Source: Agrobacterium vitis
GTDB lineage: Bacteria; Pseudomonadota; Alphaproteobacteria; Rhizobiales; Rhizobiaceae
Assembly: GCF_037039395.1 (NCBI RefSeq)
Contig: NZ_CP146242.1
Location: 3,421,001-3,485,000 of the forward strand
Direction: 5' to 3'
Length of the DNA stretch: 64,000 nt
A model generated the notes under the pieces. The model worked only from the letters and a program-made list of their open reading frames with translations. It was not told where the DNA came from and did not search any database. The translations under genes and the position numbers were made by a program. This document shows positions 35,372-45,735 of this stretch, in pieces. How positions within the stretch are numbered: the first letter of the stretch is position 1; every line of letters starts with the position of its first letter.

Positions 35372-36278
35372 GCAGCACCTGTGTATGTTTCTGGAGGCGT
35401 TTGCCATAGGCCTGGCTTGCCCTGTCGAAAATGATGGCGATTGCCACAAGTGCAAAGCCGTTGAGCAGGCCGATGGTGAAGAACTGGTTGGTAATGGCCT
35501 GCAAGACATTCTTGCCGAGCCCGCCAACACCGATCATCGAGGCGATGACCACCATGGCCAGCGACATCATGATCGTCTGATTGATGCCCGCCATGATGTT
35601 GGGAAGGGCGAGCGGGATCTGTACGTTGAACAGTTTCTGGCGCTCGGACGACCCGAAAGCATCCGCAGCTTCGATGGCTTCGCGGCTGACAAGGCGGATA
35701 CCGAGATTGGTGAGCCGGATAATCGGCGCGATGGCATAAATCACCACGGCGATCAGGCCCGGCACCTTGCCGATCCCGAAAATCATCACCACAGGGATCA
35801 GATAGACGAAACTCGGCATGGTCTGCATCACGTCGAGCACCGGGTTGAAGGTAGACTGGGCGCGGTCGGACCGCGCCATCCAGATGCCGATGGGAATGCC
35901 GATGACGATGGCGCAGAGCGTACACACGGTCACCATGGCAAGCGTTATCATGGTATCCTGCCAGAGACCGGCCATGCCGATCAACAGCATGGCAAGAGCC
36001 GTGCCGAGTGTAATGCGCCAATTGTGGCTGACGCCGTAGACAATGGCGGCCAGTGCGATGATCATAACGATCCAGGGCGTATCGACGAACAGCGCCTGAA
36101 GCCAGTTCAGGAACCATTGCAGCGGCAGGGTCAATCCGTCGAGGAAATCGCCGTAGGAACGGACGAAGGTCTTGAAGCCGGTATCGACGGTCTTCTTGAA
36201 ATTCCGCATGAGAGTGTCATCCACCGCCGGAAACCGGCAGAGGAAGGTGGGGATATAGCTACAGATAGCGGATGCCAT
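35364..36278 (-). CDS. Betaine/choline/proline-type ABC transporter, permease subunit (ProW-like)
   Basis: 304 residues with five to six membrane helices (for example IVMIIALAAIVYGVS, ALAMLLIGMAGLW and LIPVVMIFGIGKVPGLIAVVIYAIAPIIRLT). The coupling loop that contacts the ATPase lies in REAIEAADAFGSSERQKLFNVQIPLALPNIMAGI. The layout matches ProW/ChoW. It is the middle gene of the three-gene operon and overlaps the ATPase gene. Confidence 0.93.
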   Translation of the reverse strand: MASAICSYIPTFLCRFPAVDDTLMRNFKKTVDTGFKTFVRSYGDFLDGLTLPLQWFLNWLQALFVDTPWIVMIIALAAIVYGVSHNWRITLGTALAMLLIGMAGLWQDTMITLAMVTVCTLCAIVIGIPIGIWMARSDRAQSTFNPVLDVMQTMPSFVYLIPVVMIFGIGKVPGLIAVVIYAIAPIIRLTNLGIRLVSREAIEAADAFGSSERQKLFNVQIPLALPNIMAGINQTIMMSLAMVVIASMIGVGGLGKNVLQAITNQFFTIGLLNGFALVAIAIIFDRASQAYGKRLQKHTQVLHG

Positions 36279-36388
36279 ATGTGCTCCTTATCGTGCGGAT
36301 CAAAGCCAATGCCGATCTATTCGGCGTTATTGACGCGGCCTGATCATTGTATTGTTGGTGGCGGTGGCATGGCCAAGCCGCCGCGAGA

Positions 36389-36416
36389 ATGACGGTAGAG
36401 ACATGTCCACCGTCAT
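36389..36416. other. Hairpin between the binding-protein and permease genes
   Basis: ATGACGGT (36389-36396) pairs with ACCGTCAT (36109+300=36409-36416). A hairpin placed between a binding-protein gene and its permease gene often reduces read-through and protects the upstream mRNA, giving more binding protein than permease. No T-tract follows. Confidence 0.5.
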
Positions 36417-36478
36417 CCGCGAATGATTGAATTCATCGCTGACGGGAGATCGCGGGAATAGCGGCCTCCCGGGCGTTA

Positions 36479-37477
36479 TCAAAGAGCGGCCTTGACCTTT
36501 TCAGCGACATCAGGCGAGACCCACTGTGTCCAGACATCAGGATAGGTCTTCAGGAAATATTCGGCCGCATCAGCATTGTCCGCCTGGTTCTCGCTCATCC
36601 AGGCCAGAACCTTGCCGATGGTTTCATTGTCCCACTGGCGTTTGCCGACATAGTCCATCGTCACACCCGCCTTCTCGGCAAAGGTCTTGGTGACGACACT
36701 ATAGACATCCGTGACCGGGTAATCGTTGACGCGGGGATCGGCACAATCGGCAACCGAGGTGCAGCGGTCCCATTCCGCCTTGTCGAAGGGGGTATCCATG
36801 CCAAGTTTGACCATATCGTATTTGCCGAGAATGGCGGTGGGCGCCCAATAATAGCCAAGCCATCCCTGCTTCTTTTCGATGGCATTGGCAATCGAGCCGT
36901 CCAGCGCGGCAGACGAGCCGCTGTCGACAAGCTGGAAGCCTGCATCGTCACCCTTCAGCGCCTTGTAGATATTCTCGGTGGTGACCTGGCAGGCCCAACC
37001 GGATGGGCAATTGGTAACAGCACCCTTGGACGAATCCTCCGGGGCGGGGAAAAGCTCGGGATGTTTCAGCGCGTCCTGTACGGTCTTGATGTCAGGATGT
37101 TCGTCGGTGATATATTTCGGAACCCACCAGCCCTCAACGCCGCCATCCTTCAGAATGCGTGCGGCTTTGAGCAGGCGACCGTCCTTGACGGCTTCCGCCA
37201 GCGGCTTTTGAATCGTATTGACCCAAAGCTCAGGGGCCAGTTCCGGCTCGCCCTTTTCATTCATCGAGGTGAAGGTTGGCATGGTATCGCCAGTCACCAG
37301 ATTGACGGAACAACCATAACCGCTTTCCAGAATGATCTTGTCGACATTGGCCGCGACGCCGGCTGAGGCCCAGTTCATTTCCGCAATGGAGACCGAGCCG
37401 CAATCGGCAGCCTCGGCGGAACCGGCCATGCCATACAATCCGGCGGCGAGTATCGTGGAAACGAGCAATGTCCTCAT
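36479..37477 (-). CDS. Betaine/choline/proline-type ABC transporter, periplasmic binding protein (OpuAC family)
   Basis: 332 residues with a signal peptide (MRTLLVSTILAAGLYGMAGSAEA-AD). The mature protein begins CGSVSIAEMNWASAGVAANVDKIILESGYGCSVNLVTGDTMPTF in outline and has tryptophan-rich stretches (ELWVNTIQ, GWWVPKYI, GYYWAPTAILG) of the kind that form aromatic cages for quaternary amines. It is transcribed first, followed by a hairpin and then the permease and ATPase genes. The ligand (glycine betaine, proline betaine, choline or proline) is not fixed by the sequence, so no gene symbol is given. Confidence 0.92.
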   Translation of the reverse strand: MRTLLVSTILAAGLYGMAGSAEAADCGSVSIAEMNWASAGVAANVDKIILESGYGCSVNLVTGDTMPTFTSMNEKGEPELAPELWVNTIQKPLAEAVKDGRLLKAARILKDGGVEGWWVPKYITDEHPDIKTVQDALKHPELFPAPEDSSKGAVTNCPSGWACQVTTENIYKALKGDDAGFQLVDSGSSAALDGSIANAIEKKQGWLGYYWAPTAILGKYDMVKLGMDTPFDKAEWDRCTSVADCADPRVNDYPVTDVYSVVTKTFAEKAGVTMDYVGKRQWDNETIGKVLAWMSENQADNADAAEYFLKTYPDVWTQWVSPDVAEKVKAAL

Positions 37478-38056
37478 ATCGTGGAGTTCTCCGTTTTATT
37501 GGCGCATGTGTAGCGCATGGGCGTAACTGTTTTCACGCATGACAGCCGATCCCGGCCGCATATTTCGCAACCCGGGTCGGGCATATTGGATGGAAGGACC
37601 GCTACTCGGCAAGCCTCTCGGATGATGAGCCCGAGGCACTTCCAGGCCAGTCCCAGTGCAATCCTTGTCTGTTTACGACAACGACAAGGGTAGGGGCTTG
37701 GCCGTATAAATCAACCGTCTTGCAGCTTTTTGTTCGAATAAATGTCGCATAAAAGCCATTAAGCGCCATGCAAGCACACATGCTCTCATGGATAAAATCC
37801 GAGCGCTCGCGCGCCCTGATGAGCCCCAATGGATTGAAAAAAGGCCGGAATCCAGCGCGGTCAATCAAACTGGTTCCCGCCCATTCTGTATCCTTTTCAG
37901 GAAAAACTGTGGAAAAGCCAGTCTTTGTCCACCATTGCCTTCCAGCGGGTCGCAGGCCATACCACAAACCATCGACATGAGATCTGGTAGCAAGACGCGC
38001 GGCCCATTCTGAACATGGCTGCGTTTTGAACCGAATTGCAGGAGCTGGCAAACGTC
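37478..38056. other. 579-base divergent intergenic region between the ABC operon and cobQ
   Basis: No gene is supported. A 149-codon frame on the minus strand (37602-38051) is rich in Arg, Trp and Pro with no known motif. I looked for a cobalamin riboswitch in front of cobQ and saw no B12-box-like sequence. Two promoters must be here. Confidence 0.45.
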
Positions 38057-39511
38057 ATGAAGCGGATGGTTATGCTCCAGGGCACCGGCTCGGATGTCGG
38101 CAAGACGGTTCTGGTGGCGGGGCTTTGCCGGTTGGCGCGGCTGCATGGACGTGTCGTGCGTCCGTTCAAGCCGCAGAACATGTCCAACAATGCCGCCGTG
38201 GCTGACGATGGCGGGGAAATCGGCAGGGCGCAGTGGCTCCAGGCGCTGGCCTGTGGCGTGCCATCTTCGGTGCATATGAACCCGGTTTTGCTGAAACCAC
38301 AAAGCGAGACTGGCAGCCAGATCATCGTGCAAGGCCGCGTGTTTGGCCAGGCGAAGGGGCGCGATTACCAGCGGCTGAAACCGCAATTGCTCGGCGCGGT
38401 GCTCGACAGTTTTGAAGAGGTGAAGGCCGGGGCCGATCTGGTGATTGTCGAGGGCGCAGGCTCTCCAGCCGAAATTAATTTAAGGGCTGGGGACATAGCC
38501 AATATGGGCTTTGCCACCCGCGCCAATGTGCCGGTGGTGCTGGTTGGCGATATCGATCGCGGTGGGGTGATTGCCTCGCTGGTCGGCACCCATGCCATCC
38601 TGCCGGAGGAAGACCGCCGGATGATTTGCGGCTATATTATCAACAAGTTCCGGGGAGACCAGAGCCTGTTTGCCGACGGTATCGAAGCCATTGGCCGCTA
38701 CACCGGCTGGCCGAGTTTCGGCATCGTGCCTTGGCTGAAGGCTGCTGGGCGGTTGCCGCCGGAAGACAGCGTGGCGCTGGAACGATTGAGCCGCAGTTCG
38801 ACCGGCGCTTTGAAGATTGCCGTGCCGGTTTTGTCACGTATTGCCAATTTCGACGATTTCGATCCACTTGCCACAGAGCCTTCCGTCGATCTGGTCTATG
38901 TGCGTCCCGGCGAACCCTTGCCGGCCGATGCGGCGCTGGTGATTCTGCCGGGCTCCAAGGCAACAATTGGCGATCTCGCGGACCTGCGCGCACAAGGATG
39001 GGACAAGGACCTTATCCTGCATCGTCGGCGTGGTGGGCGGATCATCGGTATTTGCGGCGGCTATCAGATGCTGGGCAATAGCGTTGCCGATCCGCTGGGG
39101 CTGGAGGGCGCTCCCTGCCGCGTCGAAGGCCTCGGTCTGCTTGAGATTGATACCGAGATGGCGCCGGAAAAGACCGTGCGCAATAGTGCGGCTCATTCGC
39201 TGGAATATGACATGACCCTGAGCGGCTATGAAATCCACCTCGGGCAGACCGATGGTCCGGATTGCCAGCGTCCTTCCCTGACGATCCGTGGCCGGGCCGA
39301 TGGGGCTATGTCCGCTGATGGCAAGGTGATGGGCACCTATCTGCATGGGCTGTTTGCCAATGACAGCTACCGGGCCGCGCTGCTGCAAAGCTTCGGGATC
39401 AGCAATGCTACTGAAAATTACCGGCAGAGTGTCGAGCAGGCCCTGGACGATCTGGCTCGCGAACTCGAAAACGTGCTGGACAAGGCCTGGCTGGACAGCC
39501 TGATCGGCTGA
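38057..39511 (+). CDS. cobQ: Cobyric acid synthase
   Basis: Amidates adenosyl-cobyrinic acid a,c-diamide at four side chains in B12 biosynthesis, using glutamine and ATP. 484 residues, the usual length. The N-terminal dethiobiotin-synthetase-like domain has LQGTGSDVGKTVLVAGLCRL and FKPQNMSNNAAV, which binds ATP. The C-terminal glutamine amidotransferase domain has GICGGYQMLG with the catalytic cysteine and YEIHLGQT. ATG 38057 has GCAGGAG about 13 bases upstream. It converges on the PAP2 gene with no gap. It supplies the cofactor needed by the NrdJ enzyme encoded in the same window. Confidence 0.96.
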   Translation: MKRMVMLQGTGSDVGKTVLVAGLCRLARLHGRVVRPFKPQNMSNNAAVADDGGEIGRAQWLQALACGVPSSVHMNPVLLKPQSETGSQIIVQGRVFGQAKGRDYQRLKPQLLGAVLDSFEEVKAGADLVIVEGAGSPAEINLRAGDIANMGFATRANVPVVLVGDIDRGGVIASLVGTHAILPEEDRRMICGYIINKFRGDQSLFADGIEAIGRYTGWPSFGIVPWLKAAGRLPPEDSVALERLSRSSTGALKIAVPVLSRIANFDDFDPLATEPSVDLVYVRPGEPLPADAALVILPGSKATIGDLADLRAQGWDKDLILHRRRGGRIIGICGGYQMLGNSVADPLGLEGAPCRVEGLGLLEIDTEMAPEKTVRNSAAHSLEYDMTLSGYEIHLGQTDGPDCQRPSLTIRGRADGAMSADGKVMGTYLHGLFANDSYRAALLQSFGISNATENYRQSVEQALDDLARELENVLDKAWLDSLIG

Positions 39512-40216
39512 TTATTGTTCTGGCTCAAACGGTGTGCGACGCCGGTTCAACGCATCGGCTATCATCCAGACACACAGCGCCCAGGCGCCGCCGACCGTCC
39601 AGCCTGCGATGATATCCGTTGGCCAATGCACGCCGAGAAACACCCGGCTGACGCCAATCAACAGCGTCAGGAACAGGCCCGCGCCGAAGGTGAAATAGCG
39701 CAATTGCCATGTCGGCTGGGCGCGGGCCAGCATGGCGCCAAGCGTCAGATAGGTAATGGCCGACATCATGGCATGGCCGCTCGGAAAGCTCATGGTCTGC
39801 ACACTGACCAGATGCGGTACCACATCCGGCCTGGCACGGGAAAACAGCAGTTTCAGACCGGACTCGGCTAAGGCTCCGAGCGAAATTGCCAGTCCGACAA
39901 TCATGGCATTGCGGGTCTTGCCCGCCGCAAGCAGATAAAACACCGTCAGCACAGTGACGAGGGTAATCACCGTGAAGCCGCCAAGGCTGGTAATGTCACG
40001 CACCGAATTGACCAGCCAAGAGGGGCCGATGGTCAGTCCTGGATCGTCCTTGATCCGGAGCGCCAGCAAGATGGCACGGTCGAAGGCATGGCTTTCCTGA
40101 TCAAAGACGTCTTCTGCGATTTTTGCAAACAGCAACCCAAGCCCGGCCAAAATGGTCATACTGGCGAGAAGGCGCGGCTCGATCCGGTTGCGCAGACGTT
40201 CAGGCAGAAATTTCAA
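39512..40216 (-). CDS. PAP2 family phosphatase
   Basis: A 234-residue inner-membrane protein with five or six helices and the three PAP2 active-site motifs: KLLFSRARP (K-x6-RP), PSGHAM, and SRVFLGVHWPTD (SR-x5-H-x3-D). Such enzymes dephosphorylate lipid phosphates (phosphatidic acid, undecaprenyl pyrophosphate or lipid A) at the periplasmic face. Its stop codon abuts the cobQ stop. The exact substrate cannot be told from the motifs. Confidence 0.9.
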   Translation of the reverse strand: MKFLPERLRNRIEPRLLASMTILAGLGLLFAKIAEDVFDQESHAFDRAILLALRIKDDPGLTIGPSWLVNSVRDITSLGGFTVITLVTVLTVFYLLAAGKTRNAMIVGLAISLGALAESGLKLLFSRARPDVVPHLVSVQTMSFPSGHAMMSAITYLTLGAMLARAQPTWQLRYFTFGAGLFLTLLIGVSRVFLGVHWPTDIIAGWTVGGAWALCVWMIADALNRRRTPFEPEQ

Positions 40217-40290
40217 GGCATGCTCCCGATTTGGTCATCCGCTTGTTGTTTCAGTAGATAATGCGGCAGATGCCTTTCACCAAGAGGCGC

Positions 40291-41508
40291 TTACGGATGC
40301 AATAACAACACCATGCATTGGCCGCCTTCCCGCAGGGCTGACGCATGTGGGGGGCGCACGATCAAGGCCCCGGCCTCGGCAAAAATCCGCATCATCGAGG
40401 AATCCTGTTTCGGAAAGGTGGTCACCCAAAGCCCATCCGCCGAATCGACCCGTAATTGGGCGCGCAGATAGTCCTGTCGCTGATCGTTGGCGGCAAGTGC
40501 TGTTGCCGTGCGGGCGTGCTTGAGGCGCTGAGGCAGAGGGCGATGGCCGAGCTTGGCAATCAGCGGTTCGAGAAACAGCAGGCTACAGACCATGCTGGAG
40601 ATGGGATTGCCCGGCAGGCCGAGCACATGCATCGGTCCAAGCTTGCCCACCATCAGCGGCTTGCCGGGGCGCATGGCGATTTTCCAGAAATCCAGCACCA
40701 TGCCTGCATCGGTAAGCGCTGCCTGCACCAGGTCATGATCGCCGACCGATGCGCCGCCGGTCGTCACCAGTACATCCGCGCCTGCCGTCTCCGCTTTGCG
40801 GATGGCCGCGACGATGGCGTCATGATCATCAGGCACGATCCCGAGATCCAGCACGTCCGCGCCCAGATTTTCGGCAAGGGCCGTAATGGCAAATGTATTA
40901 GAGGCGATGATCTGGCTTGGCCCCGGCGCAGTCCCGGGCGTCACCAGCTCGTCACCGGTGGCGAGAAGGGCGATGAGCGGCTTGCGATAGACCGGGACAT
41001 TTGCATGATTGCCGCTCGCAGCCAGCATCAGCTTTGCAAAATCCAAAACCTTGCCCGCCGGGATCAAAACCGCGCCCTCGGTAAAATCCTGGCCGCGAGG
41101 CCGGATATGGCGCCCCTGCACGGCGGCGAATGTGGTGCGAATACGAAGGTTGCTCTCCGCCGGTTCCGTGTCTTCCTGGATGAGCACGCTATCGGCACCA
41201 TCAGGCACCGGGGCGCCGGTAAAGATACGCACGCATTGCCCGGCGCCCACCCGGCCATCAAAGCCGTGTCCGGCCGCCGATTGGCCGATCACGGACAATT
41301 CAGTCCCCGGCGTAAGGGCATCTTCAGCCCGCAGCGCGTAGCCGTCCATGGCCGAGGCATCGAAAGGCGGCTGCGTCAGCCGAGCGGTGATATCCTCTGC
41401 GAGGATACGATTGCAGGCCTGGCGGAGCGGTATAGTTTCCGTGTCCTGCAGCGGGGTCGCAGACGCCAGCAGTCTGGCTTGGGCCTCTTCCACGGGTAGC
41501 AGCGACAT
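40291..41508 (-). CDS. moeA: Molybdopterin molybdenumtransferase
   Basis: Inserts molybdate into adenylated molybdopterin to make the molybdenum cofactor. 405 residues; the N-terminal part has PFDASAMDGYALR, the middle has VLVTTGGASVGDHDLV (the MoaB/MogA-like binding loop), and the C-terminal part contains GLPGNPISSMV. It is the last gene of a tight operon: its ATG overlaps the moaC stop codon by one base. All family motifs are intact. Confidence 0.96.
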   Translation of the reverse strand: MSLLPVEEAQARLLASATPLQDTETIPLRQACNRILAEDITARLTQPPFDASAMDGYALRAEDALTPGTELSVIGQSAAGHGFDGRVGAGQCVRIFTGAPVPDGADSVLIQEDTEPAESNLRIRTTFAAVQGRHIRPRGQDFTEGAVLIPAGKVLDFAKLMLAASGNHANVPVYRKPLIALLATGDELVTPGTAPGPSQIIASNTFAITALAENLGADVLDLGIVPDDHDAIVAAIRKAETAGADVLVTTGGASVGDHDLVQAALTDAGMVLDFWKIAMRPGKPLMVGKLGPMHVLGLPGNPISSMVCSLLFLEPLIAKLGHRPLPQRLKHARTATALAANDQRQDYLRAQLRVDSADGLWVTTFPKQDSSMMRIFAEAGALIVRPPHASALREGGQCMVLLLHP

Positions 41509-41993
41509 TATCCAGCCTCCGGATGGCGAAACGGGCCGGATTTTCCGCCGGTCTTTTCAACGACCCGAATTCCACCGATCTCCATGGTTTTGTCGGCGGC
41601 TTTTGCCATGTCGTAAATCGTCAGACAGGCAACCGAAACGGCAGTCAGCGCTTCCATCTCGACGCCGGTCTTTCCGGTTAGTTTGACGGTCGCCGTGACG
41701 CGCAGGCCGGGCAGGGCGGTGTCTTCGGTGATGTCGACACTGACCTTGGTCAACATCAGTTGATGACAGAGCGGGATCAGGTCTGCCGTGCGCTTGGCGG
41801 CCATGATTCCGGCCAGCCTTGCCGTGCCGATCACGTCGCCCTTCTTGGCATTGCCGTCGCGGATCAATACCAGCGTTTCCGGTGCCATGCGGATATGACC
41901 CTCGGCTATGGCGACCCGCACGGTCTCGACCTTGTCGCCGACATCGACCATATGCGCTTCGCCCGCAGCGCCGATATGGGTCAGGCCGCTCAT
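41508..41993 (-). CDS. moaC: Cyclic pyranopterin monophosphate synthase
   Basis: Converts the rearranged GTP product of MoaA into cyclic pyranopterin monophosphate, the first stable molybdenum-cofactor intermediate. 161 residues, the normal length, with HMVDVGDK at the N-terminus, [13 protein letters not shown] in the middle, and [23 protein letters not shown] near the C-terminus, including the active-site region. It sits between trpC (4-base overlap) and moeA (1-base overlap). Confidence 0.97.
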   Translation of the reverse strand: MSGLTHIGAAGEAHMVDVGDKVETVRVAIAEGHIRMAPETLVLIRDGNAKKGDVIGTARLAGIMAAKRTADLIPLCHQLMLTKVSVDITEDTALPGLRVTATVKLTGKTGVEMEALTAVSVACLTIYDMAKAADKTMEIGGIRVVEKTGGKSGPFRHPEAG

Positions 41994-42805
41994 TCGGCGG
42001 CTTGGCGGTCGGCTGAGCCGGTCAATAGCGCCTTGGTGGCGCCAGTCACATCGTCCTTACGCATCAGGCTTTCGCCGACCAGGAAGGTGTTGATGCCGGA
42101 TTTTTGCAGGCGAAGACAGTCTTCGTGGGTGAAAATTCCGCTTTCGCCAACCAGCAGTCGGTCGGCAGGCACCATGGCGGCCAGCCTCTCGCTGACGGCA
42201 AGATCGACCTCGAACGTGCGCAGATTGCGATTGTTGATGCCGACGAGCGGTGAGGTGAGTTTCAGTGCCCGGACCATTTCCTCTTCATCATGCACCTCGA
42301 TCAGCACGTCCATGCCGAGCGCCAGGGCTTCCCCTTCCAGATCAGAGGCCTCGGAATCGGACAGGGACGCCATGATCAGCAGGATGCAATCCGCGCCCCA
42401 GGCACGCGCTTCATGCACCTGATAGGCCTCGAACATGAAATCCTTGCGCAGCGCCGGAAGTGTGCAGGCCGCACGGGCAGCGACCAGAAACTCCGGTGCG
42501 CCCTGAAAGCTTGGAGCGTCGGTCAGGACCGACAGACAGGCAGCCCCACCCGCCTCATAGGCTTGGGCCAGCGCCGGTGGGTCGAAATCGGGACGGATCA
42601 GGCCTTTTGACGGGCTGGCCTTCTTGATCTCGGCAATCAATCCGAAATTGCCCGAAGCCTGCTTTGCCCGTAAAGCCTTGTAGAAGCCACGTGCTGGCGG
42701 CTGGTCGGCGGCTCGGGCCTTGATCTCATCCAGCGGTATAGCACTCTTGGCGGCAGCGATTTCCTCGCGCTTATAGGCTTCGATTTTTTTCAGGATGTCA
42801 CTCAT
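41990..42805 (-). CDS. trpC: Indole-3-glycerol phosphate synthase
   Basis: Closes the indole ring in tryptophan biosynthesis. 271 residues forming a TIM barrel: [17 protein letters not shown] carries the catalytic lysine and KASPSKG motif, then [39 protein letters not shown] and [12 protein letters not shown] provide the remaining catalytic and phosphate-binding loops. Its start overlaps the trpD stop by 4 bases. Confidence 0.97.
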   Translation of the reverse strand: MSDILKKIEAYKREEIAAAKSAIPLDEIKARAADQPPARGFYKALRAKQASGNFGLIAEIKKASPSKGLIRPDFDPPALAQAYEAGGAACLSVLTDAPSFQGAPEFLVAARAACTLPALRKDFMFEAYQVHEARAWGADCILLIMASLSDSEASDLEGEALALGMDVLIEVHDEEEMVRALKLTSPLVGINNRNLRTFEVDLAVSERLAAMVPADRLLVGESGIFTHEDCLRLQKSGINTFLVGESLMRKDDVTGATKALLTGSADRQAAE

Positions 42806-43824
42806 GCCGAATGTCCTCCATTGGAGACGGAAATCAGTATCTCCAGCCGGTTCAGGGCAGCGCCGCTGTCCAACGATTGCGCGCCTAGCGCCATGCCGTC
42901 TGCCAGTGTTGCGGCTTTTCCGGCTATGACCAGGGCTGCGGCGGCATTGCAGAGCGCCACGTCGCGATAGGCATTTTTCTCACCTTCAAGAACAGCGCGC
43001 AAGGCCTTGGCATTATATTCGCCGTCGCCGCCCTTCAGAGCGGCCAGCTCAACCTGTGCCACGCCAAAATCACCGGGCGTCAGCTCAAAACTGCGGATCT
43101 TGCCCTGTTCGAGTGCCGCCACCTGCGTCGTGCCAGTCGTGGTGATTTCATCAAGGCCATTGCCATGCACGACCCAGATGCTCTCACTGCCCAGATCACG
43201 CAGGGTCTCGGCCAGCGGTATCACCCATTCCGGCGCATAGACGCCGAGCAACTGCTTTTTGACGCCAGCCGGATTGGCGAGCGGTCCCAGAAGATTGAAA
43301 ATGGTGCGTGTGCCAAGCTCTACCCTTGCCGGGCCGACATGGCGCATGGCGGAATGATGCAGCTGGGCAAACATGAAGCCGACGCCAGCCTCAGATATGC
43401 AGCGGCCAATGATGGCCGGATCGATATCCAGCTTGACGCTGAGGGCAGTCAGGCTATCAGCCGCGCCGGATTTCGAGCTGAGTGCCTTGTTGCCGTGCTT
43501 GGCGACCGGAACCCCAGCGCCTGCAACGATCAGGGCCGCCAGCGTCGAAATGTTATAGGTGCCAGTTCCATCTCCGCCCGTTCCCACGATGTCGATGGCA
43601 TCCGCGGGGGCGGTGACCGGCAGCATCTTTTGACGCATGACGGTGACCGCGCCGACAATCTCCGGCACGGTTTCGCCGCGCATGCGCAGAGCGATCAGGA
43701 AGCCGCCAATCTGGGCAGGCGTTGCCTCTCCCGACATCAGGATGTTGAAGGCATCCGCCGCCTCATCCCGTGTCAGTGCTTGCCCGCTGGCGACCTTTGC
43801 GATGAATGGCTTCAGCCCGTTCAT
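42802..43824 (-). CDS. trpD: Anthranilate phosphoribosyltransferase
   Basis: Transfers phosphoribose from PRPP to anthranilate in tryptophan biosynthesis. 340 residues with [16 protein letters not shown], the PRPP-binding glycine-rich loop, and [20 protein letters not shown], which lines the anthranilate tunnel. It is transcribed after ppiD and before trpC, moaC and moeA; the two pathways share one operon, an order I associate with rhizobial genomes. Confidence 0.97.
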   Translation of the reverse strand: MNGLKPFIAKVASGQALTRDEAADAFNILMSGEATPAQIGGFLIALRMRGETVPEIVGAVTVMRQKMLPVTAPADAIDIVGTGGDGTGTYNISTLAALIVAGAGVPVAKHGNKALSSKSGAADSLTALSVKLDIDPAIIGRCISEAGVGFMFAQLHHSAMRHVGPARVELGTRTIFNLLGPLANPAGVKKQLLGVYAPEWVIPLAETLRDLGSESIWVVHGNGLDEITTTGTTQVAALEQGKIRSFELTPGDFGVAQVELAALKGGDGEYNAKALRAVLEGEKNAYRDVALCNAAAALVIAGKAATLADGMALGAQSLDSGAALNRLEILISVSNGGHSA

Positions 43825-43845
43825 ATGCTTCGCCCTCCCGGCGGT

Positions 43846-45735
43846 TCAGCGTGTGATGGCCTGCTGGGCCAGCGCCTGATTGATGGTGACGCCATATTTG
43901 GTCTGCAGCTGGTTGACCATCTGGTCGAGAATATCGTCACCGGCGGATTTGGCCAGCGCGGTAATCTGGCCTTCCTGCTGGTCGACGACATCACCGGTCG
44001 GCTGGGTGTTGACATCCGTGACCTTCAACAGGATCTGGGTCATCGGATCGGCACCAACCGCCGAGCCAATCGTGCCGGAAGGTCCACGGAATGCGGCCTG
44101 GACGGCAGCAGGGCCGAGCACAGGATCCTCGGTATCGCGGCGAAGACCGGCCTTGGTCTCAACGCCGATGGCCAGTTCAGTCGCGAGATCAGCCAGTGCC
44201 ACCCCGGTATCGGCCTTGGCCTTCAACTGCTCCACCTTGGCGCCCAGCGCCTGTTTCTGCTGCTCGGTGGTCCAGTCGGAGATGGCCTTGTCCTTGACCT
44301 CATCCAGCGTTCTCTCGCGAGACGCATCAATGGCCGTCACGTCGAACCACATATAACCATTTCGTCCGATATTGAGCGGCAGGGGTTCCGCGCCCGCTTC
44401 GGTTTCGAACACCGACTTCAACAGATTGGCTTTTTCCGGCAGATTTTCTGCCGCCTTGCCGGTCTTGTCCTGTCCCTGAGCATCGATACCGTCAACCTTG
44501 ATGGCTTTCAGGCCAGCCTTGGTGGCGGCTTCCTCGAGGCTTGAACCGGAGGCGCGCATATCCTCGAACCGGTCATGCACGTCATTGATCTGCTGGGCTG
44601 CGGCATTGGCGGCAAGATCGGCGCGAATCTGATCCTTGACTTCGTCCAGCGTCTTCGTGCGGCTTGGCTTGATATTGCTGACCCGCAGAATAACCGGGCC
44701 GAAGGCGCCTTCGACGACAGGTGTCGTATCGCTGTCTTTTGCGACAGCAAATGCGGCATCGGCCAGCTTCTGGTCGGGAATATCCGCCCGGGTGAAATCA
44801 CCCAGCAGCACATCTGTTGCCGTCTTGCCCTGGTCGGCGACCAACTGATCGAAGGTCTTGCCGTTCTTCAGCGATTGGGCAGCGGATTCGGCCAGTTCCT
44901 TGGTCGGGAAGGTCAATTGCTCCAGCGTCCGGGTGCCGGCTACTTCGAATTTCTTGAGGTTGGCGTCGTATTCCTGCTTTACCTGCTCGTCAGTCACGGC
45001 TTTCGGATCGGCGATATCGGCAGGCTCCAGCTTTACGTAGGAAAAGCTGCGATATTCCGGCGCGCGGTAGCGCGATTTCATCGTGTTGAACCAGGTTTTC
45101 AGAACCGTTTCGTCCGGTGCCTTGATCGGGTCGATATTGGCAGTGGTCAGCAGCAGGTAATCGATGCTGCGGCTTTCCTGGCGATAGAGCTTCAGAGCAT
45201 CGACCAGCACTTTCGGAGGCACGAATCCTTCCGCTGTCGCATCGACGATCTGGCTGCGAACCGCGACCTTGGAGCGCTCGGTGATATAATCCTGCTCACG
45301 AATGCCGGAATTGCGCAGCCGTGAGGTGAACAATTGCCGGTCGAACTGGCCATTGGTGTTCTTGAACGCCGGATCGTCGCCGATCAACTGCGCCAGGCGG
45401 TCCTGGGAAAGGCCGAGATTCATGTCCGAGGCCAGCTGATCGAGGGCGGCACCCGCGACCAACTGCTGGTAGACCTGCGACTCGATGCCGAGCGAACGTG
45501 CCTGCTCGCTTGTCAATTGCGTGCCGAAACGGCGACTGAGATCGGAGATCTGCCGCTGATAGGCGAGGCGGAATTCGTTGGAATTGACGCTCTGGCTGCC
45601 GACCTTGATGACCTTGTCCGACGTGTCGCTCATGATCGAGCTGGAAATGCCCCAGATCGCGAAGGATGCGACAAGCAAAAGAAGAAGCCCTTTTGCCACC
45701 CAGGTGCCGGCAGCTTTTCTCAGGATCACGAGCAT
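43846..45735 (-). CDS. ppiD: Periplasmic peptidyl-prolyl isomerase (PpiD/SurA-type)
   Basis: A 629-residue envelope foldase anchored by one N-terminal helix (LLLLLVASFAIWGISSSIM, about residues 17-36). The periplasmic part begins with a SurA-type N-domain (KVIKVGSQSVNSNEFRLAYQRQISDLSR). The middle contains a parvulin-like domain (LEQLTFPTKELAESAAQSLKNGKTFDQLVADQG), followed by helical and beta segments. It assists folding of outer-membrane and periplasmic proteins. It precedes trpD by 21 bases and is likely the first gene of the operon. Confidence 0.9.
   Translation of the reverse strand: MLVILRKAAGTWVAKGLLLLLVASFAIWGISSSIMSDTSDKVIKVGSQSVNSNEFRLAYQRQISDLSRRFGTQLTSEQARSLGIESQVYQQLVAGAALDQLASDMNLGLSQDRLAQLIGDDPAFKNTNGQFDRQLFTSRLRNSGIREQDYITERSKVAVRSQIVDATAEGFVPPKVLVDALKLYRQESRSIDYLLLTTANIDPIKAPDETVLKTWFNTMKSRYRAPEYRSFSYVKLEPADIADPKAVTDEQVKQEYDANLKKFEVAGTRTLEQLTFPTKELAESAAQSLKNGKTFDQLVADQGKTATDVLLGDFTRADIPDQKLADAAFAVAKDSDTTPVVEGAFGPVILRVSNIKPSRTKTLDEVKDQIRADLAANAAAQQINDVHDRFEDMRASGSSLEEAATKAGLKAIKVDGIDAQGQDKTGKAAENLPEKANLLKSVFETEAGAEPLPLNIGRNGYMWFDVTAIDASRERTLDEVKDKAISDWTTEQQKQALGAKVEQLKAKADTGVALADLATELAIGVETKAGLRRDTEDPVLGPAAVQAAFRGPSGTIGSAVGADPMTQILLKVTDVNTQPTGDVVDQQEGQITALAKSAGDDILDQMVNQLQTKYGVTINQALAQQAITR

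Noticed and set aside
37602..38051. 149-codon minus-strand frame between the ABC operon and cobQ
   Set aside because: Rich in Arg, Trp and Pro with no motif, no good ribosome-binding site, and it overlaps the cobQ start region.
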